From the NCBI GenBank assembly GCA_021776735.1, contig JAJFFH010000067.1, forward strand, positions 25,354 through 89,353: a stretch of DNA of 64,000 nt, written 5' to 3'. This DNA is from Planctomycetota bacterium. Its GTDB lineage: Bacteria > Planctomycetota > PLA2. Under the pieces are notes generated by a model. It had not been told where the DNA came from. It was given only the letters and a program-made list of their open reading frames with translations, and did no database searches. The translations under genes were made by a program, and so were the position numbers. How positions within the stretch are numbered: the stretch's first letter is position 1; each line of letters begins with the position of its first letter. This document shows, in pieces, positions 21,312 through 30,562 of the stretch.

Positions 21312-22415
21312 CTAGAGGTCGAAGTTGAAGTCCGCCGCGGCCGTGCCCTTCGTGATGCCGCGCAGCTCCAGCTTCAGCTCGTCCGGGTTGTCCGCGGCCC
21401 CCAGGGCGTCGTCGTAGCTGATCAGGCCCTCGCGATAGAGGGACACGATCGACTGGTGGAAGGTCTGGGTGCCGTAGTAGTGCGCACCGTCGTAGATGGC
21501 CTTGTGCAATTCGCGCGTCTTGCCCTCGGTCAACAGGTCGCGCATCGTCGGCGTGGCCAGCAGGATCTCCACGGCGGGCACGCGGCTCTGGTCGTTCTTG
21601 CGGGGCAGCAGCCGCTGGCTGACGATGCCCTCGAGCACGAGCGAAAGCTGCATCCGCACCTGGTCGTGCTGGTGCGGCGGGAAAAAGCCCAGCATGCGCT
21701 CCACTGTCTGTACCGCGTTGACGGTGTGCAGCGTCGAAAGCACAAGGTGGCCCGTCTCCGCTGCCGCCAGCGCCGCCGAGACGGTTTCGGCATCGCGCAT
21801 CTCGCCCAGCAGGATGACGTCGGGAGTCTGGCGCACGACGTGGCGCAGGGCGTTGTCGTAGTTGCGCGCGTCGAACCCGATCTCGCGCTGGTTGATCATC
21901 GACTTGCGGTCCACGAACACGTACTCGATCGGATCCTCGATCGTGATGATGTGGCGCGCAAAGTGATGGTTCATGTAGTCGATCATCGAGGCGAGCGTCG
22001 TGCTCTTGCCCGCGCCGGTGGTCCCCGTGACGAGCACGAGACCGCGCTGCAGCGCGGCGAGCTGGCGAAGCTGTTCCTCGGGGAGCAGGAGCTCCTCCAA
22101 CGACGGAATGCGGTCGTTGACGTGGCGAAAGACCAGGCACAGCCGGCCCTGCTGCCGAAAGACGTTCGCGCGAAAACGGCCGATCTCGGGGACTGCGTAC
22201 GAACAGTCGACAGCGCCGTTGGCCTGAAACTCTGCCTTGAGGGATTCCGGGATGACGTCGTCCGCGAGGGTGCGGGCAAACGCGGCGGGCACGCGACTTT
22301 CGGAGACGAACTTGATTTTGCCCTGGATTCGCATCGCGGGGCAACTGTTCTCCTTGATCAGGAGATCGCTCCCCTTCTCCTTGACCAGAATCCGGAACAA
22401 CTCGCGGGTATCCAT
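21312..22415 (-). CDS. PilT-family type IV pilus retraction ATPase (PilT/PilU-like)
   Basis: Start 22415 is chosen because AGGAGG lies eight bases upstream; 367 residues. PilT-type hexameric ATPases drive pilus disassembly at the inner membrane. The sequence shows SDLLIKENSCPAMRIQGKI (N-terminal PAS-like domain), Walker A GTTGAGKST near residue 125, the Asp box IITIEDPIEYV, Walker B VILLGEMRDAET and the His box GHLVLSTLHT. The usual PilT C-terminal AIRNLI motif is not evident, which leans toward a PilU-like or accessory role. A second, more canonical homologue lies at 43908-45233. Confidence 0.85.
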   Translation of the reverse strand: MDTRELFRILVKEKGSDLLIKENSCPAMRIQGKIKFVSESRVPAAFARTLADDVIPESLKAEFQANGAVDCSYAVPEIGRFRANVFRQQGRLCLVFRHVNDRIPSLEELLLPEEQLRQLAALQRGLVLVTGTTGAGKSTTLASMIDYMNHHFARHIITIEDPIEYVFVDRKSMINQREIGFDARNYDNALRHVVRQTPDVILLGEMRDAETVSAALAAAETGHLVLSTLHTVNAVQTVERMLGFFPPHQHDQVRMQLSLVLEGIVSQRLLPRKNDQSRVPAVEILLATPTMRDLLTEGKTRELHKAIYDGAHYYGTQTFHQSIVSLYREGLISYDDALGAADNPDELKLELRGITKGTAAADFNFDL

Positions 22416-22447
22416 CGCGCGGCCTCCTGCCCGCGCCGAGGACATCC

Positions 22448-23428
22448 CTACAAGCGGTTGAGAACCGCCTGAACGAGGTCGGACAGACCTTCCCCCGAGA
22501 CGCCCGAGACCCGGACGATATCCGTATCGACCACCGCGCCGAGTTCGCTTAAGCGTTCGCCCGGATCGCCGATGTCCATCTTGTTGGCCACCACGATCTC
22601 AGGCCGGTCCGCGAGTCCGTGGCCGTAGGCCTCGAGTTCGCCCCGGATACGCCGGTACGCGCCCGCAGGATCGTCTGCGAACAGGTCGACCACGTGGAGC
22701 AACACGCGGGTGCGCTCGACATGGCGCAGGAACTGGTGGCCAAGACCGTGCCCCTGGCTGGCGCCCTCGATCAACCCAGGCAGGTCGGCGAGGGTGAACG
22801 AGCGAAAGCCGGTGCCGGCGACGATGCCGAGGTAGGGCGAGAGGGTCGTGAACGGATAGTCCGCAATCTTCGGGCGCGCGCGGCTCAGGCGGCTCAGCAG
22901 CGTGGACTTGCCCGCGTTGGGCAGGCCGACGAGGCCGGCATCGGCCAGCAGCTTGAGTTCCAGGTGCAGCCACCGTTCTTCGCCTTCCTCGCCCTTCGTC
23001 GAAGTGCGCGGCGCCTGGTTCGTGCTGGTCTTGAACGAGGCGTTGCCACGGCCCCCGCCCCCCCCTTTGACTACTTCCATGGACGCGCCGTCTTCGTCAA
23101 GGTCGCGCAGAGTCCGCCGCGAGTCGCGGTCGAAGACAACGGTTCCAACCGGGATTTCGACGACGAGATCGTCGGCACTCGCGCCGGTCTTGTGCGAGCC
23201 CATCCCGGGCTGTCCCTTCGCGGCCCGGAAGTGGACCTGGTCGGGCATGTCGGAAAACGTCGAGAGTTGGGAGGAGGTTCGGAGGATCACCGAGCCGCCG
23301 CTGCCGCCGTTGCCGCCATTGGGGCCGCCCCGGGGGATGTATTTCTCCCGCCGGAACGCGACGCATCCGTCGCCTCCTCTTCCGCTCCGGACACAGATCG
23401 TGTGCTCGTCCTTGAACATGGGATTCAC
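22448..23428 (-). CDS. obg: Obg family GTPase
   Basis: 326 residues from GTG 23428; ATG 23419 is an alternative and neither has a strong ribosome binding site. An essential GTPase linked to 50S assembly. The N-terminal Gly-rich Obg fold spans about 1-160 (GRGGDGCVAFRREKYIPRGG, GGGGGRGNASF). The G domain follows, with GLPNAGKST (G1), the FTTLSP switch, DLPGLIEGA (G3) and NKMD (G4). There is no C-terminal OCT domain. It follows rplU and rpmA in the order seen in most bacteria. Confidence 0.95.
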   Translation of the reverse strand: MNPMFKDEHTICVRSGRGGDGCVAFRREKYIPRGGPNGGNGGSGGSVILRTSSQLSTFSDMPDQVHFRAAKGQPGMGSHKTGASADDLVVEIPVGTVVFDRDSRRTLRDLDEDGASMEVVKGGGGGRGNASFKTSTNQAPRTSTKGEEGEERWLHLELKLLADAGLVGLPNAGKSTLLSRLSRARPKIADYPFTTLSPYLGIVAGTGFRSFTLADLPGLIEGASQGHGLGHQFLRHVERTRVLLHVVDLFADDPAGAYRRIRGELEAYGHGLADRPEIVVANKMDIGDPGERLSELGAVVDTDIVRVSGVSGEGLSDLVQAVLNRL

Positions 23429-23476
23429 CGAACTGCGAGCCCCCGAATCCTCGCGGGATCCTGGGCTGCGGAAGCG

Positions 23477-23722
23477 CTACGCCTCCGGAAGCACTTCGAT
23501 GCGGCGGTTGGCGTGGAACTTCACCCGACCGTCCACGAGCGCGAACAGCGTGAAGTCACGTCCGAGCCCGACCCGCTTCCCCGGCTTGAACCGAGTGCCG
23601 CACTGCCGCACAATGATTGCGCCCGCGCGCACGAACTCGCCGCCGTACGCTTTCACCCCCCGCATTTGCGGGTTGGAATCGCTGCCGTTCTTGGTGGCGC
23701 CTTGACCTTTTTTATGTGCCAT
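23477..23722 (-). CDS. rpmA: 50S ribosomal protein L27
   Basis: 81 residues, full length. The N-terminal MAHKKGQGATKNGSDSNPQ reaches the peptidyl-transferase centre in known structures, and GTRFKPGKRVGLGRDFTLFA is diagnostic. No N-terminal cleavage extension of the Firmicute type is present. The gene starts 2 bp after rplU and precedes obg, so they form one operon. Confidence 0.97.
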   Translation of the reverse strand: MAHKKGQGATKNGSDSNPQMRGVKAYGGEFVRAGAIIVRQCGTRFKPGKRVGLGRDFTLFALVDGRVKFHANRRIEVLPEA

Positions 23723-23724
23723 CG

Positions 23725-24051
23725 CTAACCCTCGATCGCGTCGATCCGGACACGCGTGTAGCGCTGCCGGTGGCCCTGCTTGCGCCGGTAGTTCTTGCGA
23801 CGCTTGAACTTCTGCACGATGATTTTCTTGGCCTTCACCTCGCCGACGACGGTCGCAACGACCTTGGCGCCGGCGACGGTCGGTGCACCGATCTGTACGC
23901 CACCGCCATCGGACGAATCGGCACCGCCCAGCATCAGGACCCGGTCGAACGTGATCGACTCCTGCTCCTGGGCGTCCCTGAGATCGATGTCGAGGACGTC
24001 GCCCTCGCGGACGGTGTATTGGCGGCCGAGATCTTCGATGATGGCGTACAT
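23725..24051 (-). CDS. rplU: 50S ribosomal protein L21
   Basis: 108 residues, full length. MYAIIEDLGRQYTVREGDVLDID at the N-terminus and the basic C-terminal KFKRRKNYRRKQGHRQRYTRVRI are the family signatures. It is the first gene of rplU-rpmA-obg, about 75 bp downstream of the RNase G stop. A GC-rich hairpin at 24094-24110 sits in that spacer, with no T-run, so its role is unclear. Confidence 0.97.
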   Translation of the reverse strand: MYAIIEDLGRQYTVREGDVLDIDLRDAQEQESITFDRVLMLGGADSSDGGGVQIGAPTVAGAKVVATVVGEVKAKKIIVQKFKRRKNYRRKQGHRQRYTRVRIDAIEG

Positions 24052-24126
24052 GGCAAGTCCGCTAGGGTATCCGGTTCGTCAAGCCAAAGCGGCGGCCCGT
24101 TCCCCGGGCCAGGAATCGGGGCAGGA

Positions 24127-25488
24127 CTAGCCGCGGTCCACGGACCATCCGCGGGCATCCTGGCCGGAGGCGACCGCCACGGACACGTGATCGGCCAGCT
24201 CGGCGTGCACCAGCAGGCGGAGCAGCGGCGAGCGGACAGAGTCGGTCACGCCGGCCAGAAGCCGGAGATCCCCGGCGGCGACCCGCGCGCGTACCTCGCG
24301 CAAGACCCGGTAGGCCTGAGTCTCCGCGTCGGGCCTGACTCCGTCGCCAGTCCGCTGGCGGGTCAGCGTAAACAGGGCGAAGGGGCCGAGCCCGCCGACA
24401 CGAATCCGGGCGCGGTCGGCGGCGAGGCACTCGCGAAAAACCTCGTCGACCTGCCGGGCGCGCTCCGGGTCGTCCATGTCGATGAGATCGACGACCACCA
24501 GGCCGCCGAGATCACGCAGGCGAAGCTGCCGCGAGATTTCGGCGCACGCCTCGAGGTTCGTGCGCAGGGCGGTCTCCTCGAATCCTTCACGTTCGCGCGT
24601 CGTACCGGAGTTGACATCGACGGCCACCAGCGCCTCGGTCCGGTCGAATACGACCGAGCCACCGCCGGGCAGCGCCACCGTTCGCGCCGCGACGAGGTCG
24701 AGCTGCTCCTCGACGCCGAACAAATGGAACAGCGGCTCGGGTTCGGCGTGGAGCCGTGCCCGCCCCGCGCGCGTAAGCGAACGGACGGCGATGTCGGCGG
24801 CCTCGGTGTCCACGACGACCTCGTCAACGGTGTCGTCGAGCCAGTCCCGCACCGCGCGTGCAATCACGTCACTCTCCGCGGACAGGCAGTGCGGCGCCGC
24901 GTGCTCGCGCGCTTGCCCCTGGATCGCCTCCCAACGCCCCTTCAACGACTGGGCGTCCGACCTCAATTCGTCGGGCGTACGATCTGCGGCTGCCGTGCGC
25001 ACGATGACCGCCCCGCCCGCTTCCTGCTCAAGATCCTGGAGCAACGCGCGGAGCTGCCGCCGGTCGTGCGCCTGTTCGATGCGGCGGCTGATGCCTCCGG
25101 TCTCCGCGAACGGGAGCAGCACGAGATACCGTCCGGGCAGGCTTACCTCCTCGGTAAGGACCGGTCCCTTGTCTCCGACCGCCTCGCGTGTCACCTGAAC
25201 GATCGCCTCGTCGCCCATGGAGAAGCGCTCCTCGATCCGCGTGACGCCGCCCGCGCAGTCGCTCACATGCAAGAACCCGTTGCCCCCGCCGCCGAAGTCG
25301 AGAAACGCGGCGCCGATGCCGGTCTCCAGATTCACGACGCGGCCCTTGTAGATGTCGCCGACAAGGCGCGGCTCCGAGGCGCGCTCGCAGCGGTACTCCT
25401 CAATGATCCCGTCGTCCACGAGCGCGGCGCGGGTCTCGCCGGGATCCAGATCGTTGATGAGCAGGGTGCGCACAGGCCGAGAGACCAT
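24127..25488 (-). CDS. rng: Ribonuclease E/G family endoribonuclease without a visible Zn-link
   Basis: ATG 25488 begins MVSRPVRTLLINDLDPGETRAALV, the usual N-terminus, so the longer open frame is not used; 453 residues. The S1 domain (GDIYKGRVVNLETGIGAAFLDFG) spans about 35-110. The DNase I-like catalytic part has LVAVDVNSGT and LVVVDLIDMDD with both metal-binding Asp, plus NLEACAEISRQLRLRDLGG. The CPxC zinc-link normally following the TRQR segment is absent; GDGVRPDAETQAYRV stands there with no Cys. The role is likely 16S rRNA 5'-end and mRNA processing. The start lies right after the pilQ terminator. Confidence 0.88.
   Translation of the reverse strand: MVSRPVRTLLINDLDPGETRAALVDDGIIEEYRCERASEPRLVGDIYKGRVVNLETGIGAAFLDFGGGGNGFLHVSDCAGGVTRIEERFSMGDEAIVQVTREAVGDKGPVLTEEVSLPGRYLVLLPFAETGGISRRIEQAHDRRQLRALLQDLEQEAGGAVIVRTAAADRTPDELRSDAQSLKGRWEAIQGQAREHAAPHCLSAESDVIARAVRDWLDDTVDEVVVDTEAADIAVRSLTRAGRARLHAEPEPLFHLFGVEEQLDLVAARTVALPGGGSVVFDRTEALVAVDVNSGTTREREGFEETALRTNLEACAEISRQLRLRDLGGLVVVDLIDMDDPERARQVDEVFRECLAADRARIRVGGLGPFALFTLTRQRTGDGVRPDAETQAYRVLREVRARVAAGDLRLLAGVTDSVRSPLLRLLVHAELADHVSVAVASGQDARGWSVDRG
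24781..24792 (+). repeat. Dispersed repeat core, copy 4
   Basis: Exact 14-mer ACGGACGGCGATGT with AGC at -5 to -3. It lies antisense in the RNase G gene, where it encodes ADIAVRS. Confidence 0.85.
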
Positions 25489-25491
25489 ACG

Positions 25492-25521
25492 AAAAAGGGC
25501 GAGCCGCAATCGGCCCGCCCT
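25492..25521 (-). terminator. Rho-independent terminator after pilQ
   Basis: On the minus strand GGGCGGGCCG and CGGCTCGCCC form a stem followed by five T. It lies about 25 bp past the pilQ stop and ends at the RNase G start. Confidence 0.8.
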
Positions 25522-25544
25522 GGATTTCGTTGCGAAAAGACGTA

Positions 25545-27356
25545 TTAGGCGTCGTCGGACTTCTTCTTGCCCGCGGGCAGGACATCGTCCCGGAACATGT
25601 CGTCCCAGTCCTTCTTCATCTGCCCCTGGTACGCACGGACGGCCTTCATGATGGCCGACTCGATGTCCTCGGAGCTCTGGATGATGCGCCCTGTCAGGAA
25701 CACGATCAGGTTCGAGAGCGAACTCTGCTTCTCCTTGACCGAGAAGAGCCACTTCACCACCGGAATCTTGCGCAGGCCCGGGATGCCACGATCGACCTCG
25801 GCCTCGGTCCGCGTGAGCAGACCACCGAGCACCGCGGTCTCACCCGACTTCAGGATCATGTGCGTCACGATCGTGGACGAGCTGACCCGCGGCAGAAGAA
25901 TCGACACGCGGTTCGCACCTTCGCCCGACACGAACTCGTCGAAGCCGGCCAGGGTAGTCGACGTACCGACAAGCTGCTCCGACTCGGGGATCACGGTCAG
26001 CATGATCTTGTCCGTGTTCGGAATCACATGCGGAATCACGAGGAGCTGGAAGCCCTGCTGGACGGGCGAGTTCGGCGCCTCGGAAATCGAGAACGTCAGG
26101 CCGCCCGACTGGTTGCTCGACGCGCTGGTCTGCGCAAAGCGCACGGTCTCGCCGACAAAGATCGTCGCTTCCTGGTTGTCCAGGCAGACGAGCTTCGGCG
26201 CTTGCGTGATCTGCGACGTCCGGTCCTCGGCGAAGAGGCGCAGCGCCATGCTGACACCCGTAAAGTCCAGGGTCCCGAACGTGGTCGGGGCCGGAGTGTT
26301 GATGCCGGGGTCGAGCGGATCCGCGACCGCGGCACGGTCGAGGTCGTCCCAGACCCCGAACGGCAGACGCGTCGGGGTGGCCGACATGCTGATGGCCATC
26401 GTCCAGCCGTCCTCGCCCGGATCGACGCCGACGTCGAGCAGGTCGCGGTTCTGGGTAGTGATGAGCTTGACGTCGAAGAAAATCTGCGACGGCTCGATGT
26501 CGATTTGCTGGACAAGGTTGAGCAGGTTGTCCAGCGCCGGGCTCGTGCCGCGCGCAATCAGCGAGTTCGAGACCCGGTCGTACTTGATCGTGCCGCCGTC
26601 CGTCTCCACTGCCGCCTTGAGCGCCTCGAGGATCGGGAACTGCGACTCCGGCTTCGTGGAGTCGTAGGCCTGAATCTTCTCCTTGGCATACTCCGTCTTC
26701 AGGTACGCCCGGTACGGACTGGGCGGCCGGATGAACCGCAAGCGGATCACGCGGGTCTCCAGCTGCTGCTGGAGGTCGGCGCGCGGAATGATGCGGAGGA
26801 TGTTGCGGTCTTCCTCAACCACCGCGTAGCCGAGCGTCTTCACGATCTGCTCGAGGGCATCCCGCCACGGGATGTTCTTGAGGTTGACCGTTACCGTGCC
26901 CGTGACCTTCGGGGACACCACGATGTTGGCGCCCGAATACGTCGCGATCACGCTGACGACCTTCTTCACGTCTTCGTTCTCGAAGCTGAAGGTCACGCGT
27001 TCCGGCTTGTACACCTTGATGACAACCGGGCTCACGCGCTCGAGAATGCATTCGGCCTTCTCGGCCACCTCGGTCAGCGCCGCCAACCAGTTCAGGTCGA
27101 CGACCTTGACGGTGACGGTGGCGACGGCCGCTTCCTTCGAGAGGAAGATATTGACCTTCGTCTTATCGCGGATCCGCTCCACGACCTCGGACAACTGGCG
27201 TCCGCGAACGTCGAACGTCACCTTACCGTCGCCAATGTCGATCTGGGCCATGTTGGCCTGAGTCGGCTCGCTGTCCGCGAGAACCGGCACGGAGGCCAGC
27301 ATCACGAACAGGGCTGCCAGGCACTGGGCCCCGCTTCGCTTTCTAAAGATACTCAT
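25545..27356 (-). CDS. pilQ: Type IV pilus secretin
   Basis: 603 residues; AAGGAG precedes the ATG by eight bases. A cleavable signal peptide ends near ASVPVLA. Periplasmic repeats follow: a STN/N0-type domain (VTFDVRGRQLSEVVERIRDKTKVNIFL) and a second module (VTFSFENEDVKKVVSVIATYSGANIVVSP). Then come an N1-type domain with VSNSLIARGTSPALDNLLNLVQQID and the secretin beta-barrel (SGETAVLGGLLTRTEAEVDRGIPGLRKIPVVKWLF, LIVFLTGRI). It forms the outer-membrane channel for pili. It is the last gene of the pilMNO(P)Q operon. Confidence 0.92.
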   Translation of the reverse strand: MSIFRKRSGAQCLAALFVMLASVPVLADSEPTQANMAQIDIGDGKVTFDVRGRQLSEVVERIRDKTKVNIFLSKEAAVATVTVKVVDLNWLAALTEVAEKAECILERVSPVVIKVYKPERVTFSFENEDVKKVVSVIATYSGANIVVSPKVTGTVTVNLKNIPWRDALEQIVKTLGYAVVEEDRNILRIIPRADLQQQLETRVIRLRFIRPPSPYRAYLKTEYAKEKIQAYDSTKPESQFPILEALKAAVETDGGTIKYDRVSNSLIARGTSPALDNLLNLVQQIDIEPSQIFFDVKLITTQNRDLLDVGVDPGEDGWTMAISMSATPTRLPFGVWDDLDRAAVADPLDPGINTPAPTTFGTLDFTGVSMALRLFAEDRTSQITQAPKLVCLDNQEATIFVGETVRFAQTSASSNQSGGLTFSISEAPNSPVQQGFQLLVIPHVIPNTDKIMLTVIPESEQLVGTSTTLAGFDEFVSGEGANRVSILLPRVSSSTIVTHMILKSGETAVLGGLLTRTEAEVDRGIPGLRKIPVVKWLFSVKEKQSSLSNLIVFLTGRIIQSSEDIESAIMKAVRAYQGQMKKDWDDMFRDDVLPAGKKKSDDA

Positions 27357-27404
27357 CGTTTTGTCTCCTTACCCTGTCGCGATGAAACTATCGACTCGCA
27401 GGAA

Positions 27405-28844
27405 CTAGCCCTGCGCCTTTTTGATCTCTACGCCCTCGGTCTCGAAGATCACGTAGTTCTCACCGATCTCGGCCACGATGATGTTGCCCTGCGGATCGAG
27501 GGCATCCTCCTGCGAAAGCTGCCGGCCGTTGATCACGGCGACGGACATGCCGTCCGGCGAGTAGAGGATGGTCGTGATGCTCACCTTGCGCTTTTCGAAG
27601 TCGCGGATCACGCGACCCTTGCGCTGCAATTCGTAGATTTGGGCGACCATGGCCTTGGCGTTCTCGTCGACGTGCTGTCCCTTTCGGGACTGCTCGAGGA
27701 ACTCGCGAACGCCCTGTTCGAGCAGGTCCCACTCCCCTTCGTCGAAGTGCTTCGCCAGCTTGTCGTAGTGCGCCCTGACCTGCACCTCGGACATCCGCGG
27801 ATTCGCATCGGCGATCGCGGCCATGTTCTTCTTGATGGCCTCGAAAGGCTCGAGCACTTCCGCGCGCAACCGTTCCTGTAGCTCGGGGATCCTGATCTCC
27901 TGGCGAGCGGACTCGATCTGTTCCGCAAGCTGGCGGTACAGCGCCCGGTTCTCCTTGATCTGCTCTTGCAGACGCCACAGATCCTCGCGCTCCTGGAGTT
28001 CCTTTTGGAAGACCAGACCCTCGCTGAGCGTCTGGAGCTGATCGACCAGGTTCTGGAGCATCCGCTCCTGGCGTGCGCGGTCCTGCTCGCCGGTGCCCGC
28101 ATCGACAGGCGTTCGAACCGGACGCTTGCGCACGGTGACGAACGGGTCGCGCCGGCCGAGCGACGTGCGCAACGTGTAGCTCTCCTTCTCCTGGATCTTG
28201 ATCCGGGAGAGCCACTGCTTCACCCTCGCGTGCTCGCGCTTTTTCTCGTACTTCTGGATCGAGACAATCGTGCTCGCGATCTTTTTGGAGTACGTGAACG
28301 TCGTGAGCGCGAGCTTGATGCCGTGCCGGAGCTGTCCGTCCGAATCAGGCGCCTCGCCCGCCTTGATCGAATACTCCACGACGTTGATGATCCGGTCGTG
28401 GTTCTCGATCGCGTTGATGAAGCGGAGAAACTCGTCCGCCGTTCCGCGCAGGCTCATGACCTGCGGGATCGGCCGGATCGAGGTCTTCTTCTTCTTGCGA
28501 CGCCGTCCGGCGTTGCTGGGTGCGATCTCGCTGATCTGGACACCGGACTCGGACGCGTAGCGCTCGAGGACGTTCCAGAATTCCTCGATCTCCGATAGTT
28601 CGGGCAGAAACGCGACCTCGCGGGCCGCGATTTCGCGGTTCGCGATGGCGCGGAACTCGCGCTGGGGAATGAGCGCGACTTCGCGCTCGGCCCCGGCGAT
28701 CTGTGTCCGCAGCGCCTCGATCTTGCCCTCCTCCTCATCGATCGTCTTCAGATCCGACCAGATGAGAAACCCGAGACCGCCGCTCAAAACGACAGCCACG
28801 GAGATCGTGAGGATCAGGAGTTGTTTCTCGGTGAGCCTATTCAC
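27405..28844 (-). CDS. Fused PilO-PilP-like pilus alignment protein
   Basis: GTG 28844 is chosen: GAGGAG lies seven bases upstream; 479 residues. One transmembrane helix (about 8-28) precedes a coiled coil and a PilO-like ferredoxin fold (EEFWNVLERYASESGVQISEI, ADEFLRFINAIENHDRIINV) to about residue 200. Then comes SLGRRDPFVTVRKRP, the RDPF signature of PilP lipoproteins, a charged coiled coil of 150 residues, and a terminal beta segment (SVAVINGRQLSQEDALDPQGNI, GENYVIFETEGVEI) like the PilP homology region. PilO and PilP are normally separate proteins linking PilN to PilQ; no separate pilP is present. Confidence 0.75.
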   Translation of the reverse strand: MNRLTEKQLLILTISVAVVLSGGLGFLIWSDLKTIDEEEGKIEALRTQIAGAEREVALIPQREFRAIANREIAAREVAFLPELSEIEEFWNVLERYASESGVQISEIAPSNAGRRRKKKKTSIRPIPQVMSLRGTADEFLRFINAIENHDRIINVVEYSIKAGEAPDSDGQLRHGIKLALTTFTYSKKIASTIVSIQKYEKKREHARVKQWLSRIKIQEKESYTLRTSLGRRDPFVTVRKRPVRTPVDAGTGEQDRARQERMLQNLVDQLQTLSEGLVFQKELQEREDLWRLQEQIKENRALYRQLAEQIESARQEIRIPELQERLRAEVLEPFEAIKKNMAAIADANPRMSEVQVRAHYDKLAKHFDEGEWDLLEQGVREFLEQSRKGQHVDENAKAMVAQIYELQRKGRVIRDFEKRKVSITTILYSPDGMSVAVINGRQLSQEDALDPQGNIIVAEIGENYVIFETEGVEIKKAQG

Positions 28845-28863
28845 CACTCGTCTCCTCGTGCCC

Positions 28864-29520
28864 TTATTTCTTCTTCTTGTTCGAGCGACGCCACCCAAGG
28901 GGCTTGAGCGTCAGGTCGAACGAAAACTTGCCGGCGCTGCGCGGCAGCTTGTCGTCATCCCAGAAGTGGGCCTTGAACACCGGCGAGGAAATGCCCTGCA
29001 TGTCCTCGTAGAAGGTGTCTTTTTGGACCGCTTCCCGGAGATTCGTAATCCGGCTGAACTCGATCGTCTCCGAGAACCCGCCGAACGAAATCGTGCCGCC
29101 CGTGGTCTGCTTGCCGCGACGCGACGCCCGGGGGGGCTTCACGCTCAGCGACTTGAGCCACACGAAGTACGCGCTCTTGTCGCCACCGTTGTGGAAGACG
29201 TCGAGCAGTTCGTCGAGCTTGCGCGACTGGAGGACGCGCGAACTGGCCACCTTGGTGATGGCCTTCCGGCGCGCCTCGTACGCGTTGATCTCCGTCTGGA
29301 GACTCTTGCTGATGTCGGCCTGGAGTTTCTTGTTGGTGAACTCGGCCTCGGTCGCGCCGCGCACCTCGCGCACGCCTCGCAGCTCGTTGTAGTGAACGTA
29401 GCCGTAGGCGACGAGAGCGCTGGTCACCAGGACCGCGCCGGCGATGATCGCGACAAAGCGCGCGATCGGCGTCGACTCCGCCTTGCGATACTCGGGGGGT
29501 AGCAGGTTGATCTGGATCAC
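28864..29520 (-). CDS. pilN: Type IV pilus inner-membrane protein PilN
   Basis: The frame is open far upstream, but the product starts at GTG 29520 with VIQINLLPPEYRK, the conserved PilN N-terminus that binds PilM; 218 residues. One transmembrane helix (about 20-42) is followed by a coiled coil and a ferredoxin-like periplasmic domain with KLDELLDVFHNGGDKSAYFVWLKSLSV. The C-terminus is basic (WRRSNKKKK). The start is 4 bp after the pilM stop. Confidence 0.88.
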   Translation of the reverse strand: MIQINLLPPEYRKAESTPIARFVAIIAGAVLVTSALVAYGYVHYNELRGVREVRGATEAEFTNKKLQADISKSLQTEINAYEARRKAITKVASSRVLQSRKLDELLDVFHNGGDKSAYFVWLKSLSVKPPRASRRGKQTTGGTISFGGFSETIEFSRITNLREAVQKDTFYEDMQGISSPVFKAHFWDDDKLPRSAGKFSFDLTLKPLGWRRSNKKKK

Positions 29521-29524
29521 GGCT

Positions 29525-30562
29525 CTAAAGCTCCTGCACCCGAGCGGCGAGTCCGATGGCGACGGCGAGCTGTCCGGCGTTGTACTGGACGAGCTCGCTG
29601 TCGACGGTGCCCTCGTGGATTTCGATGCCCTCGGTCGGATCCCAGCGGTGGCAGGGTCGGTTGAGGGTGCGCTCGAGCGCCTCCTCGATGCCCGCCATGC
29701 GAGCGCCGCCACCGGACAGGTAGACCTCTTCGACCTCGCGGTCGAACTGGTTCTCGAAGTAGTCGAAGGACAGCAACACCTCGTTCGCCAGGTCGTCGAA
29801 CGACGGCATGACCGCCTCCATGACCTCCTCGGGGTGGTCGCCGGGATCACGCTTACGCGCCTCGGCCGCCTCGAGATCGAGGCCGATGCGCTTGCTGATC
29901 GCATGCGTGAGGTCGTCGCCCGCGAGGTACACCTCGCGCGTGAAGTACGACGCGCCGCCGTAGAAGATGTTGATGTTGGTCTTGTTGGCACCGATGTCGA
30001 GCAGCGCGATCGCGCGGTCCGCGTCTTCTTCGTAAAACGCGCCGCCGCGGGCGAGCTCGAAAGCGTTGCCGACGGCGAACGAATCGACGTCGATCACGGT
30101 CGGCTGGAGGCCGAGGCCGTTGAGCAGGCTGACGTGGTCCTCGATCAGCGATCGCTTGACCGCCACGAGCAGGACCCGCATCTCGTTCTCGCTCATCTCG
30201 GAGAGATGGTCGTCGGGCAGCGCCTGGCTATCCATGACGACATCCTCGACGTCGAACGGGATGTACTTGTCGGCCTCGTACCGGATCGCGTTGCGCAAGT
30301 CCTCTTCCGGCATGCGCGTCATCGACAGGTAGCGCACGATCACGGACTTGCCGTAGACCGAGGTGACGACGCGCTTGGTATGAAAGGAGTTCTCGCGCAA
30401 GACCTCGAGAATCGCGTCGGGACGCTGATCCTCGGACACGACTTCCGTCTGGCCGTATCCGGTCATGACAAAGCCATGGCCCTCGCGAGTCAACTCGACG
30501 GCCTTGATCGTCCGGGACCCTATGTCGAGTCCAATCAGGGACTTGATCCTTCGCCTGAGCAT
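29525..30562 (-). CDS. pilM: Type IV pilus actin-like protein PilM
   Basis: Start 30562 (MLRRRIKSLIGLDIGSRTIK) fits the family; 345 residues. An actin/FtsA-like cytoplasmic ATPase: GLDIGSRTIKAVEL (phosphate 1), LLDIGANKTNINIF (phosphate 2), EVYLSGGGARMAGIEEAL (adenosine), and AIRYEADKYIPFDVEDVVMD, typical of PilM. It recruits PilN and begins pilMNO(P)Q. The upstream 342 bp carry the operon's control region and a copy of the dispersed repeat. Confidence 0.93.
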   Translation of the reverse strand: MLRRRIKSLIGLDIGSRTIKAVELTREGHGFVMTGYGQTEVVSEDQRPDAILEVLRENSFHTKRVVTSVYGKSVIVRYLSMTRMPEEDLRNAIRYEADKYIPFDVEDVVMDSQALPDDHLSEMSENEMRVLLVAVKRSLIEDHVSLLNGLGLQPTVIDVDSFAVGNAFELARGGAFYEEDADRAIALLDIGANKTNINIFYGGASYFTREVYLAGDDLTHAISKRIGLDLEAAEARKRDPGDHPEEVMEAVMPSFDDLANEVLLSFDYFENQFDREVEEVYLSGGGARMAGIEEALERTLNRPCHRWDPTEGIEIHEGTVDSELVQYNAGQLAVAIGLAARVQEL

